Shown piece by piece: positions 29,830 to 41,790 of a stretch of 64,000 bases of DNA; the stretch's first letter is position 1, and each line of letters begins with the position of its first letter. The translations under genes and the position numbers were made by a program. Source of the stretch: Cepaea nemoralis (taxonomy: Eukaryota > Mollusca > Gastropoda > Stylommatophora > Helicidae); assembly GCA_014155875.1 (NCBI GenBank), contig JACEFZ010017892.1, forward strand, positions 62,001 to 126,000, written 5' to 3'. The notes under the pieces were generated by a model, which worked only from the letters and a program-made list of their open reading frames with translations, made no database searches and had not been told where the DNA came from.

Positions 29830-32800
29830 AGGTGAAGAATGCCAGAGATATGCTGTGTGAGAACGAGCCAAGTAGCAGTTGGTCCCTGGCACCCGGTCAG
29901 GGAAGACATGGGCGGGCTCTGGTGGTCAAGGGTGGTTTACAGCATTCGATATTGGATATGCGTGGGTGGGGTCAGGAGAGTAAAGGGGTGCAGGGAAAAC
30001 GGATAAAAATCGGTCGATACCGCTGGAACCTGATTAATATATATGTAAGTGGGGAATCTGGCATAAGCAGAGAGAGTTGTGACTGGTTGAAAGGTTCAGT
30101 GGATACCCCTGGTACCAGGTATCTGATATGTGGGGACTTCAATGCACGCGCCAAGGAATGGGACAGGTCGGGAGAGAACAGACAGGGTACTGCTCTTGCT
30201 GAGGCCTTGTTTGAGACGGATGTTGTCTGTCTAAATGACAGGATACTAGGCTAGCAATGAGACCGGAGGACCCTGACACGGCCATCGACCTGGCACTTGT
30301 ATCCCAAGAGGTGGCATCAGACATAAAATGGAGTGTCCTTGGAGACCATGGAAGTGACCACCTCCCCTGTTCTGTGCTGATACCCAAGTCCAGCACAGTT
30401 AGGGCTATAAGAGCTCGCAGGGCATTCGGTTATGATCGCGACCACTCTTCGGTCTTGGGACGCCTTAGATCACAGGGAAGATCTAAACCAACAAGAAGAA
30501 TTTTCATCCAACCACCATGGTGGACACCAGAGGTGTAGAATTCATGGAGGGAAAAGAGGGCGACCATAAGGAATGGGAAGAGAGTCAAAGAGCAACCAAT
30601 TCAGTTGACACATAATTGGAATAGGCGGAAAGATATAAAAAAGTAAAGGTGCAGAATTTTAAACTCCAGGCAGCAGAGGCAAAAAGGATTAAGTGGGAAC
30701 AGTTTATCAATGAAGTCGGCGGGGATGTGACATTGGGAAAATTCTGGAGGCTGCACCGGCAGATGAAGAGACAGGCGATGCCTGGTACACATGGTACCAT
30801 TTATGATGATAACAACCGACCTATGACAACTGACAAGGACAAAGGGGAGGCTTTTCTTGCACTATTTTTAAAACAGACGGATCAGCAAGACAGAGCTATT
30901 AGAGATAACGTCAGAGAAGCCTTGTCACGGGTAACTAGGAAGGAGGACTGTGATATTAAGGTGGAGGATATTAGACGGGTACTGAAGCGGGTTAAAGGCA
31001 CAGCGCCAGGTCCAGATGGGGTGAGGTACTCCCATATGAGTAACATAAATGATGGGGACTTGGGGGAGATGGCTCTTTGTTTCAACCTAAGCATCAATAC
31101 GGCGGAAATACCACCACGATTGGCTGCATAGCTACCTGGTCCCACTCCCAAACAAAGCCAGGTAAGGATCACTCCAGACTTAATGGATACCGAATCATAA
31201 CCCTGCAAAACACGTGTGGCAAAGTCCTCGAAAAGATGGTATCGCGCAGGCTCCAGAAACATTTGGAAAATCGTAATCTGCTTCCCCAGGGACTCGGGAG
31301 TTACCGGCCTGGGAAGGACACATGGACCAATGCTGCAGCTTTTGCATTTGATGTCTACGAGGGCTTCCAGGATAAAGAAGAGACAGTGGCGGTACCTCTT
31401 GACCTGGAGGATGCGTATAACAGTGTCAGGTATGATCGGTTGATATACACACTGTGTGACATGGAGATCTGCCCTTCCCTTGTTAGATGGGTTGCGGTAG
31501 TCCTTTATGAGCGTAAGGGTGCACTGCGCATGGGTTCTGGACTTTTGACACTTGTACTATTACACCTGGGTTGCCACAGGGATCTGCCTTGTCCCCAGTG
31601 CTCTTTAATGTCTACAGCAGTGAAATCGCAGCTATTGAGACATCAGGTGTGGGTAGAGTCTTGACATTTGCAGATGATGTGCTGGTGTACAGACAGGGCA
31701 GAGACAGGGCCAGTTTAACGAAAGACTTACAGGTGGCAGTGAACATGGTGGCAGAGTGGTGCAGGGACGCAGGGGCCATTATACACCCTGACAAGGCATC
31801 GGTTGTGTGGTACTCCTTGGATAACCGGATCGTCAAGGCAGATGTCCCAGGTATAATGTTGAATGGATGTCTTCTTAGTCCAGAGAGTAAACTGAAGTAC
31901 TTGGGTATCACCTTTGACAGGTGTTTGTCTTTTAAGGATCATAGGGAGGCTTTAATAGTGAAGGCTGGTATGGGACTTAATGCATTGATGGCTATGGCAG
32001 CAACCGGGGAAGACCAGAGGATATTATACAGGCTCTTTAAGCAGTTAATAATTTATGTCATTGAATATGGTTTGGGGTTGCTGACAGTATCAAAGAGCCA
32101 GCTTGAAAGGTTGGAGCGCATACAGAATGCTGCCATGCAGTTAATCTTGGAGTGCACAAAGGATACACCAATTATATGCATGCGGCATATCCTGGCGCCA
32201 CCAACAATGACGGACAGGCATAGGGTCCTTCATGCCACATGGTACCTGAGAGTTGCCGCAGACAGGGATCACCCGCTGCATGCAGCCATGGATATAGTCA
32301 AGGGTCATAGACTAAGACGAGGCAGGTCCTGGATGGCACAAGCAGAACTTTCTATACGTCAGATGTGTGATCTAGAGACCATCAATCGTGAAAGAGAGTG
32401 GGTTGAAGTTCCAGAAGACATCACGGACTGGCACAATGTAATAATAACACTGGGTCGTGAGTGCAGAGAATGGGCAGTGGCCGCACTGAGATTGAAGTGC
32501 AACAGCTGATCCAGAGTAACACACATCAAGGTGACAAAGTCATCTACACCGATGAGTCAGTGGTGTGAAACAGACGTAGTGGTTGGGGCTTTATTGCAAA
32601 GGCTAATGGACGAGTCTTGAAAAAGGAGAGTCTGGCATATGAGACTACGAAATCCAGCACGAGAATGGAGGTGGAGGCAGTAACGACGGCATTCCGTCGG
32701 TTAGAGGAGACTACTGCAACACATGTTGTATACATTACGGATTCAAAGAGTATGCTTAGTAAGGTGGAGAAATGAATATTTCGTGTGGAATGGCTCTCGT

Positions 32801-33186
32801 CGCTTCAGAGGACACAGATTGTGAGAATTGTATGGATATTTTGCCCTGGCCATGCGGGTGTGCTGGGTAATAAACAGGCTGAAAGGCTAGTAGGGAATGC
32901 ACCTCTTGGTGGTATCTTGCCAATGGGCAAGAGGGAGGTGGTCGTGCGCTTCTGGGACCAGGTGGAGAAGGCGGAGGAACAGGCTGAGAACCCATATGTG
33001 GAAAGAATGAGATAGCGGGATATCCGCAGGGGTTCTGGAAGAAACTCAAAACTGAGAGGGAAGACCAGGAGAACTTTTAATCAGATAGCGGTGGGAACGA
33101 TTAGTAGTATGACTCTTCGCTGGCTGTTGAACGAGGTGACGGAACACGTGTGGAAATGTCTTGAGTGTAGTGATGTCGGTTCTTAA
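29830..33186 (+). pseudogene. LINE-A5, EN-RT-RNase H, decayed
   Basis: RNase-H-bearing LINE of the same family as LINE-A3. EN at 29900-30500 (CGDFNARAKEWDRSG, GSDHLP) lacks its N-terminal Asn motif and has a stop near 30253. A linker begins QPPWWTPEV followed by a stop. RT is in three frames: 30650-31130 (KGTAPGPDGVRYSH), 31140-31560 (GYRIITLQNTCGKVLEKMV, motif A PLDLEDAYNSV) and 31571-32509 (MPQGSALSPVLFNVY, FADDVLVY, LKYLGITFDR). RNase H at 32530-33015 is damaged (YTDES instead of YTDGS, then a stop). It ends near 33186 with a reduced 'cttaac' tail abutting the LINE-C3 tail. Several frameshifts; inactive. Confidence 0.88.
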
Positions 33187-36092
33187 CTCTTCTTCTTCTT
33201 TCGTTCGCTTGAAATATGTCTATAACTGCAGTGCTGTCTCTTGTATGAATTGAACTGTCTTTTTCAGTTCACACAGCGGTCCATAGAGTTTATCTTCCAC
33301 TGTCGTCTCTCTAGGCCAGAAGGTTTGCCTAGATATGTTATATTTTGGGCAGTCTTGGAGTATGTGCTCTGCTGTCTGCGACGCCAATCCACATGTACAC
33401 ATGGCTGTTTCACCGATCTTGAATTTTGTATACATGTGGTTGCGTAATCTATTGTGCCCTGTTCTGAGGCGCAGAATAATGACTTGTTCTGGTCTATCCA
33501 TAACGTGGTAGTCATCTTGAGCAGGTTTTGGTGGCTTTCTGACTGATTTGATCATTCTTTTCTTTTGGTGGTATGTTACAGGCACATCAGGCTGTCCTTC
33601 TTTGGCTCCTTCCTTAGCAATTTGATCAGCTCTGTCATTTCCGGGTACTCCACAGTGGGATGGTATCCACTGTATGGTGACCTTATGCTGACTGCTAAGT
33701 TCAGAAAGTAGTGTCCTTAGTACTGGCAATTTCCCAGACAGGAGCGCCTTGAGTACTGATTTTGCATCTGTCAATAGCACCACAGGTTGTGTACCATTGC
33801 TGGTATTTAGTAATTTCTCTGTTGCTATCTTGATTGCCTCAATTTCAGCATCGTAGTTATGGCAGTACTTTCCTGTCGGTACTCTGTGTCCCTGGTATTA
33901 TTTGGGTATTCTATGTACACTCCCGCTTCTCCATTTCGAACAGCATTTTGTGCTGACCCATCTGTGTAGTCTCGGATCCAGAGGTCCTGTGGGTATTCTT
34001 CATCAAGGAAGCTGAGAGTGGCTGTTCTGCGCTGCACACTGTTCTGATCTTCCTTGTCAAATATTCCTCTCACTTTTGTCTGGATTTGTAACGATAGTCT
34101 ATGCTCATCTTTCCATGGAGTTCGCTCTGGAATAGTTGTTAAGGGGATACCAACTGTGGGAAGATCGGTGGTTTCTCTGCAGAGTCGTTTGGCCTGGTGG
34201 ATAAAACTACTTCTTTTCAACCGCCCCATAGCTAGGTTTTCAAATCTGTTCTTCATAGGGTGGCCTGGCAAGCTGAGGAACTTTTCTGCTTGTATTAGCG
34301 TTTTCGTATCTCTGCGCCCACTCAGTGCTTGTGTCCGCTCCATCTTCTCCATTTCCACTATAGGGGTTGATCTCATCCCTCCTGTGGTGACTCTAAGTGC
34401 TTGATTTTGCACTTTGTCCAGCTCTTGTAGTGTGGATATTGCTGCCGAACACCATGCAGTTGACCCGTATTCCAGGTGTGGTCGTATGCTCTGTTGATAA
34501 ACTTTGCTAAGTATTTTCCCACTGGCTCCCCATGTGGTTCCACTTAGCTTTCTCAGGATGGCTATTTTCCTTCTGGCTTTTGCTACTGCTTTGTTGATGT
34601 GCTTTCTCCATGTCAGCCTGCCATCAAATGTTACTCCAAGGTATGTTGGTTCTTTATCTTCTCGTAGGGGTGTTCCATTTATCTGGATGGTCCCTGCCTT
34701 TTGTTTTGGAGAGAGGGTAAATAGGGTGGTGCTGCACTTGTCAGTGTTTATGCTGACACACCATCTATTTGCCCATGCAACAAATGTATCTACAGCTCTT
34801 TGTAGTAATCTGGTGGCCACTGATGCATGTTCATTTGTGCTCCATAGAACCAGGTCATCGGCATACATTGCGGCTTTAATTCCATGCAGTAGATTAGCAA
34901 CGAGATCATTGATGAAGATTAGAAAGAGTGTGGGGGACAATACTCCGCCCTGGGGAACTCCGTGACGCAGTAGTACTTTCTTGCTCTTTAGTCCGTCTAT
35001 CTGTACTCGGGCTCTTCTGTTGTACAAGTATGCTTTCACCCATTTGTACATTCTTCCATTGACTTTGCAGTTTCTCAGTTTATTCATCAGAACTTCTTTC
35101 CAGACTTTGTCAAAGGCTTTCTTCAAATCTATCCATGCCGCAAGCACCAGCTTCTTCTCTTGGAATGCATCCTCAATTTCTTGAGAGAGGTAGGTTGTCT
35201 GATCTTCCGTAGAGTAGCACTACCTAAAGCCAGCCTGCTGTGGCACAAGGATGTTTTTACTTTCAATGTACCACTGCAGTCTGTGATTGATGATGCGATC
35301 CAGTGTTTTGCAGAGACAGCTGGTGAGGCTAATTGGTCTGTAGCTAGAGGCAATGGAACTATCTTTCCCTGATTTTAGGAGGGGTATCATGATTGCTTCT
35401 CTCCAGGCTTGTGGAACACTGCCTAAGGTCCAACTGTTATTGAAGATCTGCAACAGCTTTGCTTTGGCCTCTGTTCCTAGGTTCCTGATCATTTCATTGG
35501 AGATACCATCAGCTCCTGGTGACTTTCTCATTTTCAGTTTTGATATGGCTAGCTCCAGTTCGCTGATTGTGATGGGTGCCTCCAGAACCTCATGTACTAT
35601 TTCCTTCTGTCCTGTATGTTGCAGTTTCTCTTGAATCTCTTGTTGTTTCTCTGGACTGATTTTGATATTGTTATCTTGTGCGAATGAGTCCGCAAAATGG
35701 TCAGCTGCTTGCTTTCTTGTTAAGATGTTTCCATCTTTATGTAGTGCAATTTTTGAGTTTCTCCCTGTGCCCTCATCGTTAAGTTGTTTTATTAGCTTCC
35801 ACAATTTCCTTGTGTCTCTTTCAAAGTTCAGAGACTCTGTTTTCTCCTGCCAGCTTTTCCGTCTAGCCTGCAGCTTGGCCCTTTGAAATTTGGCTTTTGC
35901 ATGCTGGAATTTATTGTGGTGCTCTTGGCTGGGTGTGGCCTCTGCTTGCTTTCTACATACTTCCACATCATTATGCAACTGTTCCAGTTCACTACTCCAG
36001 TAGGGTTTATATTGTATACGTGCTCCTCTTGCTACTGTTTCTCGCGCTGCCTGTAGTATGCATTTCCCAAACTCTTCAACTACTTTATTTAT

Positions 36093-36369
36093 TGATTATG
36101 TGGTTGTTTCGGGATTTGAAATTTAAATATTGAGCACAACCCACTACTGGCAACGCCGATCGCATTCTGGTATGAACCTAAGGCCTATCCACGTCAATAT
36201 GGAAGCACTATACTCGAGTTTCGCCCTCATTTGAGCTCGTCAGTAGTGCATATCCCTGACCGGATCCGGAAACAGTCCCGGATCACGCGTGTGAAGCGGG
36301 TGTGTAACCACGCGGCACACACTGGACACACCAAATTATCACAACAGAACATCACAGCGCTACCCATCA
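36093..36369 (-). mobile_element. 277-bp ribozyme-bearing retroelement with TSD
   Basis: A short non-coding insertion in LINE-C3 flanked by 12-bp duplications 'tactttatttat' (36081-36092 and 36370-36381). It shares about 200 bp with 53709-53995. Read on the minus strand it contains a complete type I hammerhead ribozyme motif (36205-36249), then 'ccatattgacgtgga', and ends '..gtgggttgtgctcaatattt'. Hammerheads in animals are known from Penelope-like element terminal repeats and from retrozymes; either origin is possible. No RT or GIY-YIG coding is present. Confidence 0.8.
36205..36249 (-). ncRNA. Hammerhead ribozyme, type I
   Basis: Minus-strand order: stem I strand GCACTA, core CTGACGA, stem II (GCTC..GGGC with one G-T pair), core GAAA, stem III ACTC/GAGT, then T-A with predicted cleavage after A (36211), and stem I strand TAGTGC. 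All invariant core positions are present (CUGANGA, GAAA, UH). Stem III is a loop-free 8-nt palindrome ACTCGAGT, so activity would need a dimer, as described for Penelope-like and retrozyme hammerheads. Stem I extends beyond an internal loop through ATAT/ATAT. Confidence 0.85.
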
Positions 36370-37467
36370 TACTTTATTTATGTCTTTCTCAGTGTTCAGG
36401 TTTCTAACCAGTATGCTGGTGCGATGCTTGTACACTGCCCAGTCTGCTTTCTTGTAGTTCCACCTCGAGAGGGTGCTGCTTTCACTTACAAGCTCATTTT
36501 CTACAGTTAGAAAGACTGGTCGATGGTCACTGCCACCTAGTTGTTTCCCAACAATTCGTGTAATGATCCACTCCAGGTCTGGTGAATGAAAAGCCAGGTC
36601 AGGTGTAGTTGTAGAGTGCCATGATCTCGAGTAGAAAGTATGTGGGTCGGACGGCTTGTTAACCAAGATGAATCTATTCTCGTCCTGCCAGTCTTCCAGT
36701 CTCTCTCCTCTCTGGTCCATGTGATCATAGCCCCAACTCTGCGAGTGGCTGTTGAAATCGCCGCACACAATCATTTTTTCTGTTAATGGTAGTGTGTCCA
36801 GTGCCTGTGGACGGTCACTTGGACAGTAGTAATTGATCAGATGTAGGTCTGTATAGCCTGTTTTAAGTTTAAGTGTCTGATACTCAGCCCCTTCCATATA
36901 GACTTCGATTTGGGAAGCAGTGATGTTATTTTTTACAAGGGTAAGTATCCCACCTTTTCGCCTGTCCTTTCGGTCAGATCGGTAACACTGGTAGCCTCTG
37001 ATTTTGAAGGCTATATTTTCGTTGAGGTGAGTTTCTTGCAAGCAACATATGCTTACTTTTTCTTTGTCCAGGATGTTTTCTAATTCTACTTTTTTGTTGC
37101 TGACTCCCTCCGCATTCCAGTGCATTATTTTAAGTCTTAGTTTAGTATGGCCAGCTGTTCTATTCTCATGTCCCCTGGCTCCACAGGACATCTGAGAAGG
37201 ACCTCCAGTAGTTGGGGTTGGACCCTTTCGAGACATAGGGCCCGGCACTGCACCTGCCTTGGGGTCCAAAGCAGGGCGAGCACCATAACGTTTAGCAGCA
37301 GTCGACATATTCCATTTTGCGTAATTGCGTGGCATCCTGATTTTTTCCTGGCTGGTTGCCTCCGTCTTCAGCACCTTTCCTTTGCTAGAGCAGACTGTGG
37401 TCTCACTCGAGTTTAGATGTGTACACACGCACACACGTGTCTGCACTGCATGTATGTGTATACACAT

Positions 37468-38280
37468 CTAGAGCACACTGGTTATTTTCCGGCGCCAGAT
37501 ACTCGCCGTCGCCCCTTCTCCTGTTAGTTAAAACAGTTCCGCCACGTGAAGGCCAGGAGTTGGACTTTTTCTGCAGAGGTTATGTATTCACGAGCCATTG
37601 GGGTATTTAAGCAATGTTGGGCGCTCACCCCAACACTGCGCCCCGGCTACATACAGCAATTTGGAACCGGTTCTTAACTCAACTGAACTCCTTCCCAGTT
37701 ACGACAATAATTTGTCTTCATACTATTCAAGTCTCAAATATTCCCAGCCTGTTAACGTCTGTCTTCTCGTTCTCATTTCTTTCACAATTTTATTAAAGTT
37801 TGGAATGGTTAATTTTCTTTAAAAGTTGTGTGGCCTTAGGAGACCAGTCAAAACATTGTAAACGATTAGTTGTGCCACATATTCATACTATTGATAAAAC
37901 GTTTAACTATCCAAAGTTATAAACACAAGCATATACCAAAAGTTGATTATAAAATGTAAGTAAATAAAGATTTAAAAGTAGTGTTTAAGAAAAAATAAAA
38001 TTAGTATTTTTTATGTTATAAATTCTTACAAACTTGTCAGCACTTTCATTTATAAAATTAAAAATTATTAGATTTATTAGTCACTGTATAATATTATAGC
38101 CGGTATATTATTTTATATCAAGTAATTGAGTAATTTCCCTTACAAAAATATTAGATGTTTATGTCCCTTAATTATTGCTTCTCTGGGTATTTTTCTTTTA
38201 GATATCTGGTACTTCTGCAGAATGCTTGAACATAATTATGAATAAGTGTAGTGATCAAGCAATGCCTTACTATCATGTTA
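37468..38280. other. LINE-C3 upstream region and AT-rich DNA
   Basis: 37468-37560 may be LINE-C3 5' UTR (CA-rich and GC-rich blocks). From 37600 on it is AT-rich and featureless; no gene seen. Confidence 0.35.
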
Positions 38281-40791
38281 ATCATCATCATCCAGTACCC
38301 TTGCCGGTTGGTGTGGGCGATCATGCCTCTCCGTAAATTCTCCTACGCAATGGATCAATTCGTGTGTTGACATCCCTTCCGTGCCATGACACAAGACTGT
38401 CAATAATATCTTCGCGCTGTCTTCCTCTTTCTCTCTTTCCACAAATCTTTCCGGTTGTCACAAAATGTTGATGTTTTTGTCTTCTCATAACGTGGCCAAA
38501 AAACGGATACTGCCGCTTTCTGGTGTTTGTGATAAGTTGTCTTTACGACTCAGCTTCCCTTAAAATATCCTGATTGCTCTTTTTGGCAGTCCAACTAATT
38601 GTGAGCACTCTTCTATAAAACCACACCTCCAAGACTTCCAGAGTTTTTTTTTTCGCCTGTGTACTAATTGTCCAGGACTCGCAGCCATATGTTAAAACTG
38701 GTTCTATGTAACATGCAAGAACTCTTTTCCTGACTTTCAAGGACAGAGACTTATTGCACAAAACATTTTTCATTTGATAGAATGCAGTTTTTGCTTGTCC
38801 TATTCTGCTCTGTATCTCAGTGATGCATCTTCCATCTGATGTTATCCATGTGCCTAGATATCTGAATTTCTGCACGTGCCCCGAAATAACGTTATGTTCT
38901 GTAATTGGATATTTAGGCGCAATATGTCCCTTTGATATCACCATGCCTTCTGGCTTTCCATCATTCAAACTAAGGCACATTCTTTCACTTTCTACAACCA
39001 CTATATTTATCAATTCCTGTAGATTGTTCTGACTTGTTGCTATCAAGACGGTGTCGTCTGCATAACGTAAGTTATTTATATTATGTCCACCAACCAGGAT
39101 CCCTGGCATATTTTATGTATATCTCATTAGATATTCACTGTACAATGAGAACAAATCATGAGAAAATACACAAGCTTGTTTGACGCCCTTCTTTATACAT
39201 TGAAATGTTCCTACAATGTTGTTTGATAGTTATGGCTGCTGTTTGCTGCCAATATATGTTCATTATCATTTGCAGATCTTTGCTGTCGATGTTCAGTTGC
39301 TTCACATTGTCAAATGCTTTTGTGTAGTCTATGAAGCATAAGTACAGATCTGTTTTTCCCCCTTCTATAGATCTTTCTGATAGTGTCCTGAGAATATATT
39401 TAGCCTTGTTTGTGCCCTTTCCTTCCACAAATCCACATTGTTCCTTCATTAATTTCTGGTTTAATCTAGTTTCTTATTCTGTTCATAATTATTCCGAGTA
39501 AATACTTTGTCATGTGACTCATAAGACTTATTTTGTGCTATGCGCTTCACATTCTAAAGCACCTGGTTTCTTTGGCAGAGCTATAAAGATGGATTTTAAT
39601 AGGTCATTAGAAATGTACCCACAGTGTAGATGTCATTTAGAAATGTTTTCTGTATTTCTATTCCAAATCACCCAGTCTCACTTTCCTATACTGTAATGTT
39701 GCCTGGACCGAGCGCCTTTCCTGTCTTTATGCGATGTAGTGTATCTTCCTCTGCAAGTATTGGTGGACCTTCACCATTGTTTTGAATATTTACTTCCGGT
39801 CTCCTATCATCCTACAGCTCTTTCAGATATTCCGTCCATGTATTGACTATATCATCTTGTCCCATCAGTATTTCACCGTTCTTCGATTTTAAACATCCAA
39901 TGGTAGTTCGTGTTTTCCTATCTGTTATTGTATTTATTCTTAGATACATGGAATGTTAGTCTTTTCCATGGTTTGTCTCAATTTCCATGCACTGTTGAAT
40001 CGGCCTTTCTTCTTTAGGCACTTTGCGTTTATTTACTATTTCTTTATGTATTCTATTATATTCCTCTTTATCTTGCTTTTTCTTTCTTCTTTCGTCCATC
40101 ATCCGCAAAATTTCATCTGTCATATATTTCTTTTTTGCAATTCTATGCTTAGGTGGAATGATTTCAATTGAAGTCTGTTGGACTGATTCCTGCAACATGT
40201 CCCATTGTTCATCAATAGCCTGAATTATCTCCCTGGCATTATATCTCGCTTAAAGACTGATCATCGAAAGACAAGGACAGAGACATTAAAATTAGGAACA
40301 TGGAACGTTAGGACGTTAAACAACGACGGAAAATTAGAGAACATAACACAAGAAATTCAAAGAGAAAAAATTAATATATTAGGTATGTGCGAAACTAGAT
40401 GGACAGGAGCAGGCATCAAGATACATAAAGATTTTAAGATTATTTATTCTGGAGGTGAAGATCGTCATAGGGGAGTGGCAATAATTTTGGACCGGAAAAC
40501 ATCAAAATCTGTTCAGGGATATTGGGCCGTGTCGGACAGAGTTCTACTAATTAAATTAAGTGGCAGACCTTTTAGCATAAATATTATTCAAGTATATGCC
40601 CCAACAGGAGAGTCCAGTGGAGATAGTGTAGAGGAATTTTATAATGACATAGAGTCTGCCTTAAAGAAATGTAAAAATTCAGAAATAAACATCATAATAG
40701 GGGACTTCAATGCAAAAGTAGGAAATCAAGGGGATAGATACACAGTAGGAAACTATGGTTTAGGAGAGAGAAATGAAAGAGGATACAGACT

Positions 40792-40929
40792 CCCGGGAAG
40801 GTTAACCCGGTCAACAAATGCCCGCAGAAGTCGGATGTGTCGGCCTAACGGCGCAAGAACGCAGCTCTGCTGTAAACAGGCACAACGCAATCACATCCGG
40901 AAAAAAACTCCGGATGAACGAAGAAGAGA
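40792..40929 (+). mobile_element. LINE-C4, 138-bp 3'-end insertion
   Basis: Near-identical to the last 138 bp of LINE-C5 (minus strand 56312-56175). Flanked by 'aggatacagact' (40780-40791 and 40930-40941). Contains the 3' hairpin catccgg/ccggatg (7-bp stem) and a short GAA tail. Insert plus TSD is 150 nt without a stop, so the endonuclease frame of LINE-E2 reads straight through it. Confidence 0.92.
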
Positions 40930-41790
40930 AGGATACAGACTAGTAGAGTGGGCAAAGGAACAGGAAATGATTGTAGGAAACACCTGGTTCAAGCAACACC
41001 CTAGAAGATTATGGACCTGGAGGAGTCCTGATAGCAAGATTAGAAACCAGATTGACTACATTCTCATTAGCAGAAGATTTAGAAACGCGCTAACAGGAGC
41101 AAAAACAGTTCCCAGTGCTGATTGTTATAGTGACCACAGATTACTCACAGGAACATTGAGGATAAAGTTGAAGAAAATCAAGTATATAACAGGAAACACT
41201 AAATATGACTTGTATACATTGAGTAATGACAAGGAAATATAAAACAAATTCAACATAGAAGTACAGAACAGATTTGAAATATTGTCTGATCTAGAGATCC
41301 TATTCCAGGATGTGGATGATCAATGGGAAATGTTAAAGAATTCAATCAATGTGGCTGCAGAAACAACTATTCCAAAATTAAAGAAGGTGGGTCGTAAGAA
41401 ATGGATGACTGAGGAAATTTTACACTTAATGGAAACAAGAAGACTCAACAAAAATAATCCTGCCAAATATGAAGAAATTCACAGACAAGTCAGAATATTA
41501 TGTAGGAAGGCAAAAGAATAATGGCTTGAGGAAAAGTGCTTAGAAATTGAAAAACAACACAACAGTCAAAATACCAAATTAGTGCACAAAAGAATTCAGG
41601 AACTTACTAATAAAAGAACAAGTACATCAACAGGCTGTCTAAAAACTAAAGATGGCAAAATCATAATAGAAAAAGATCAGATTCTACATGTATGGACAGA
41701 TTATGTGAAAGACCTGTATAATGATAACAGAGAGGAACAGTATGCTACTAGATTTAATAATGAAGGACCAGCAATTTTAAATATGGAGGT

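Larger units (their letters stand above)
33187..37467 (-). pseudogene. LINE-C3, EN-RT-RNase H, interrupted
   Basis: RNase-H-bearing LINE read right to left. EN 37250-36370: MHWNAEGVSNKK, LQETHLNE, CGDFNSHSQSWGY and GGSDHRPV keep the catalytic positions. It is split after KDIN by the 277-bp ribozyme element. RT 36080-33825: SPGADGISNEMIRNLG, SYRPISLTSCLCKTLD, a stop in AGFR*, motif A WIDLKKAFDKVW, GVPQGGVLSPTLF, YADDLVLW. A frameshift near 33840 precedes RNase H to 33220 (LLTDAKSVLKAL, IPSHCGVPGNDRADQIA) and the terminal zinc motif CTCGLASQTAEHILQDC. Allowing for the insertion, EN and RT stay in register. The 3' end carries a (GAA)n tail (33187-33201). One stop, one frameshift and one insertion disable it. 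ORF1 was not found upstream. Confidence 0.9.
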
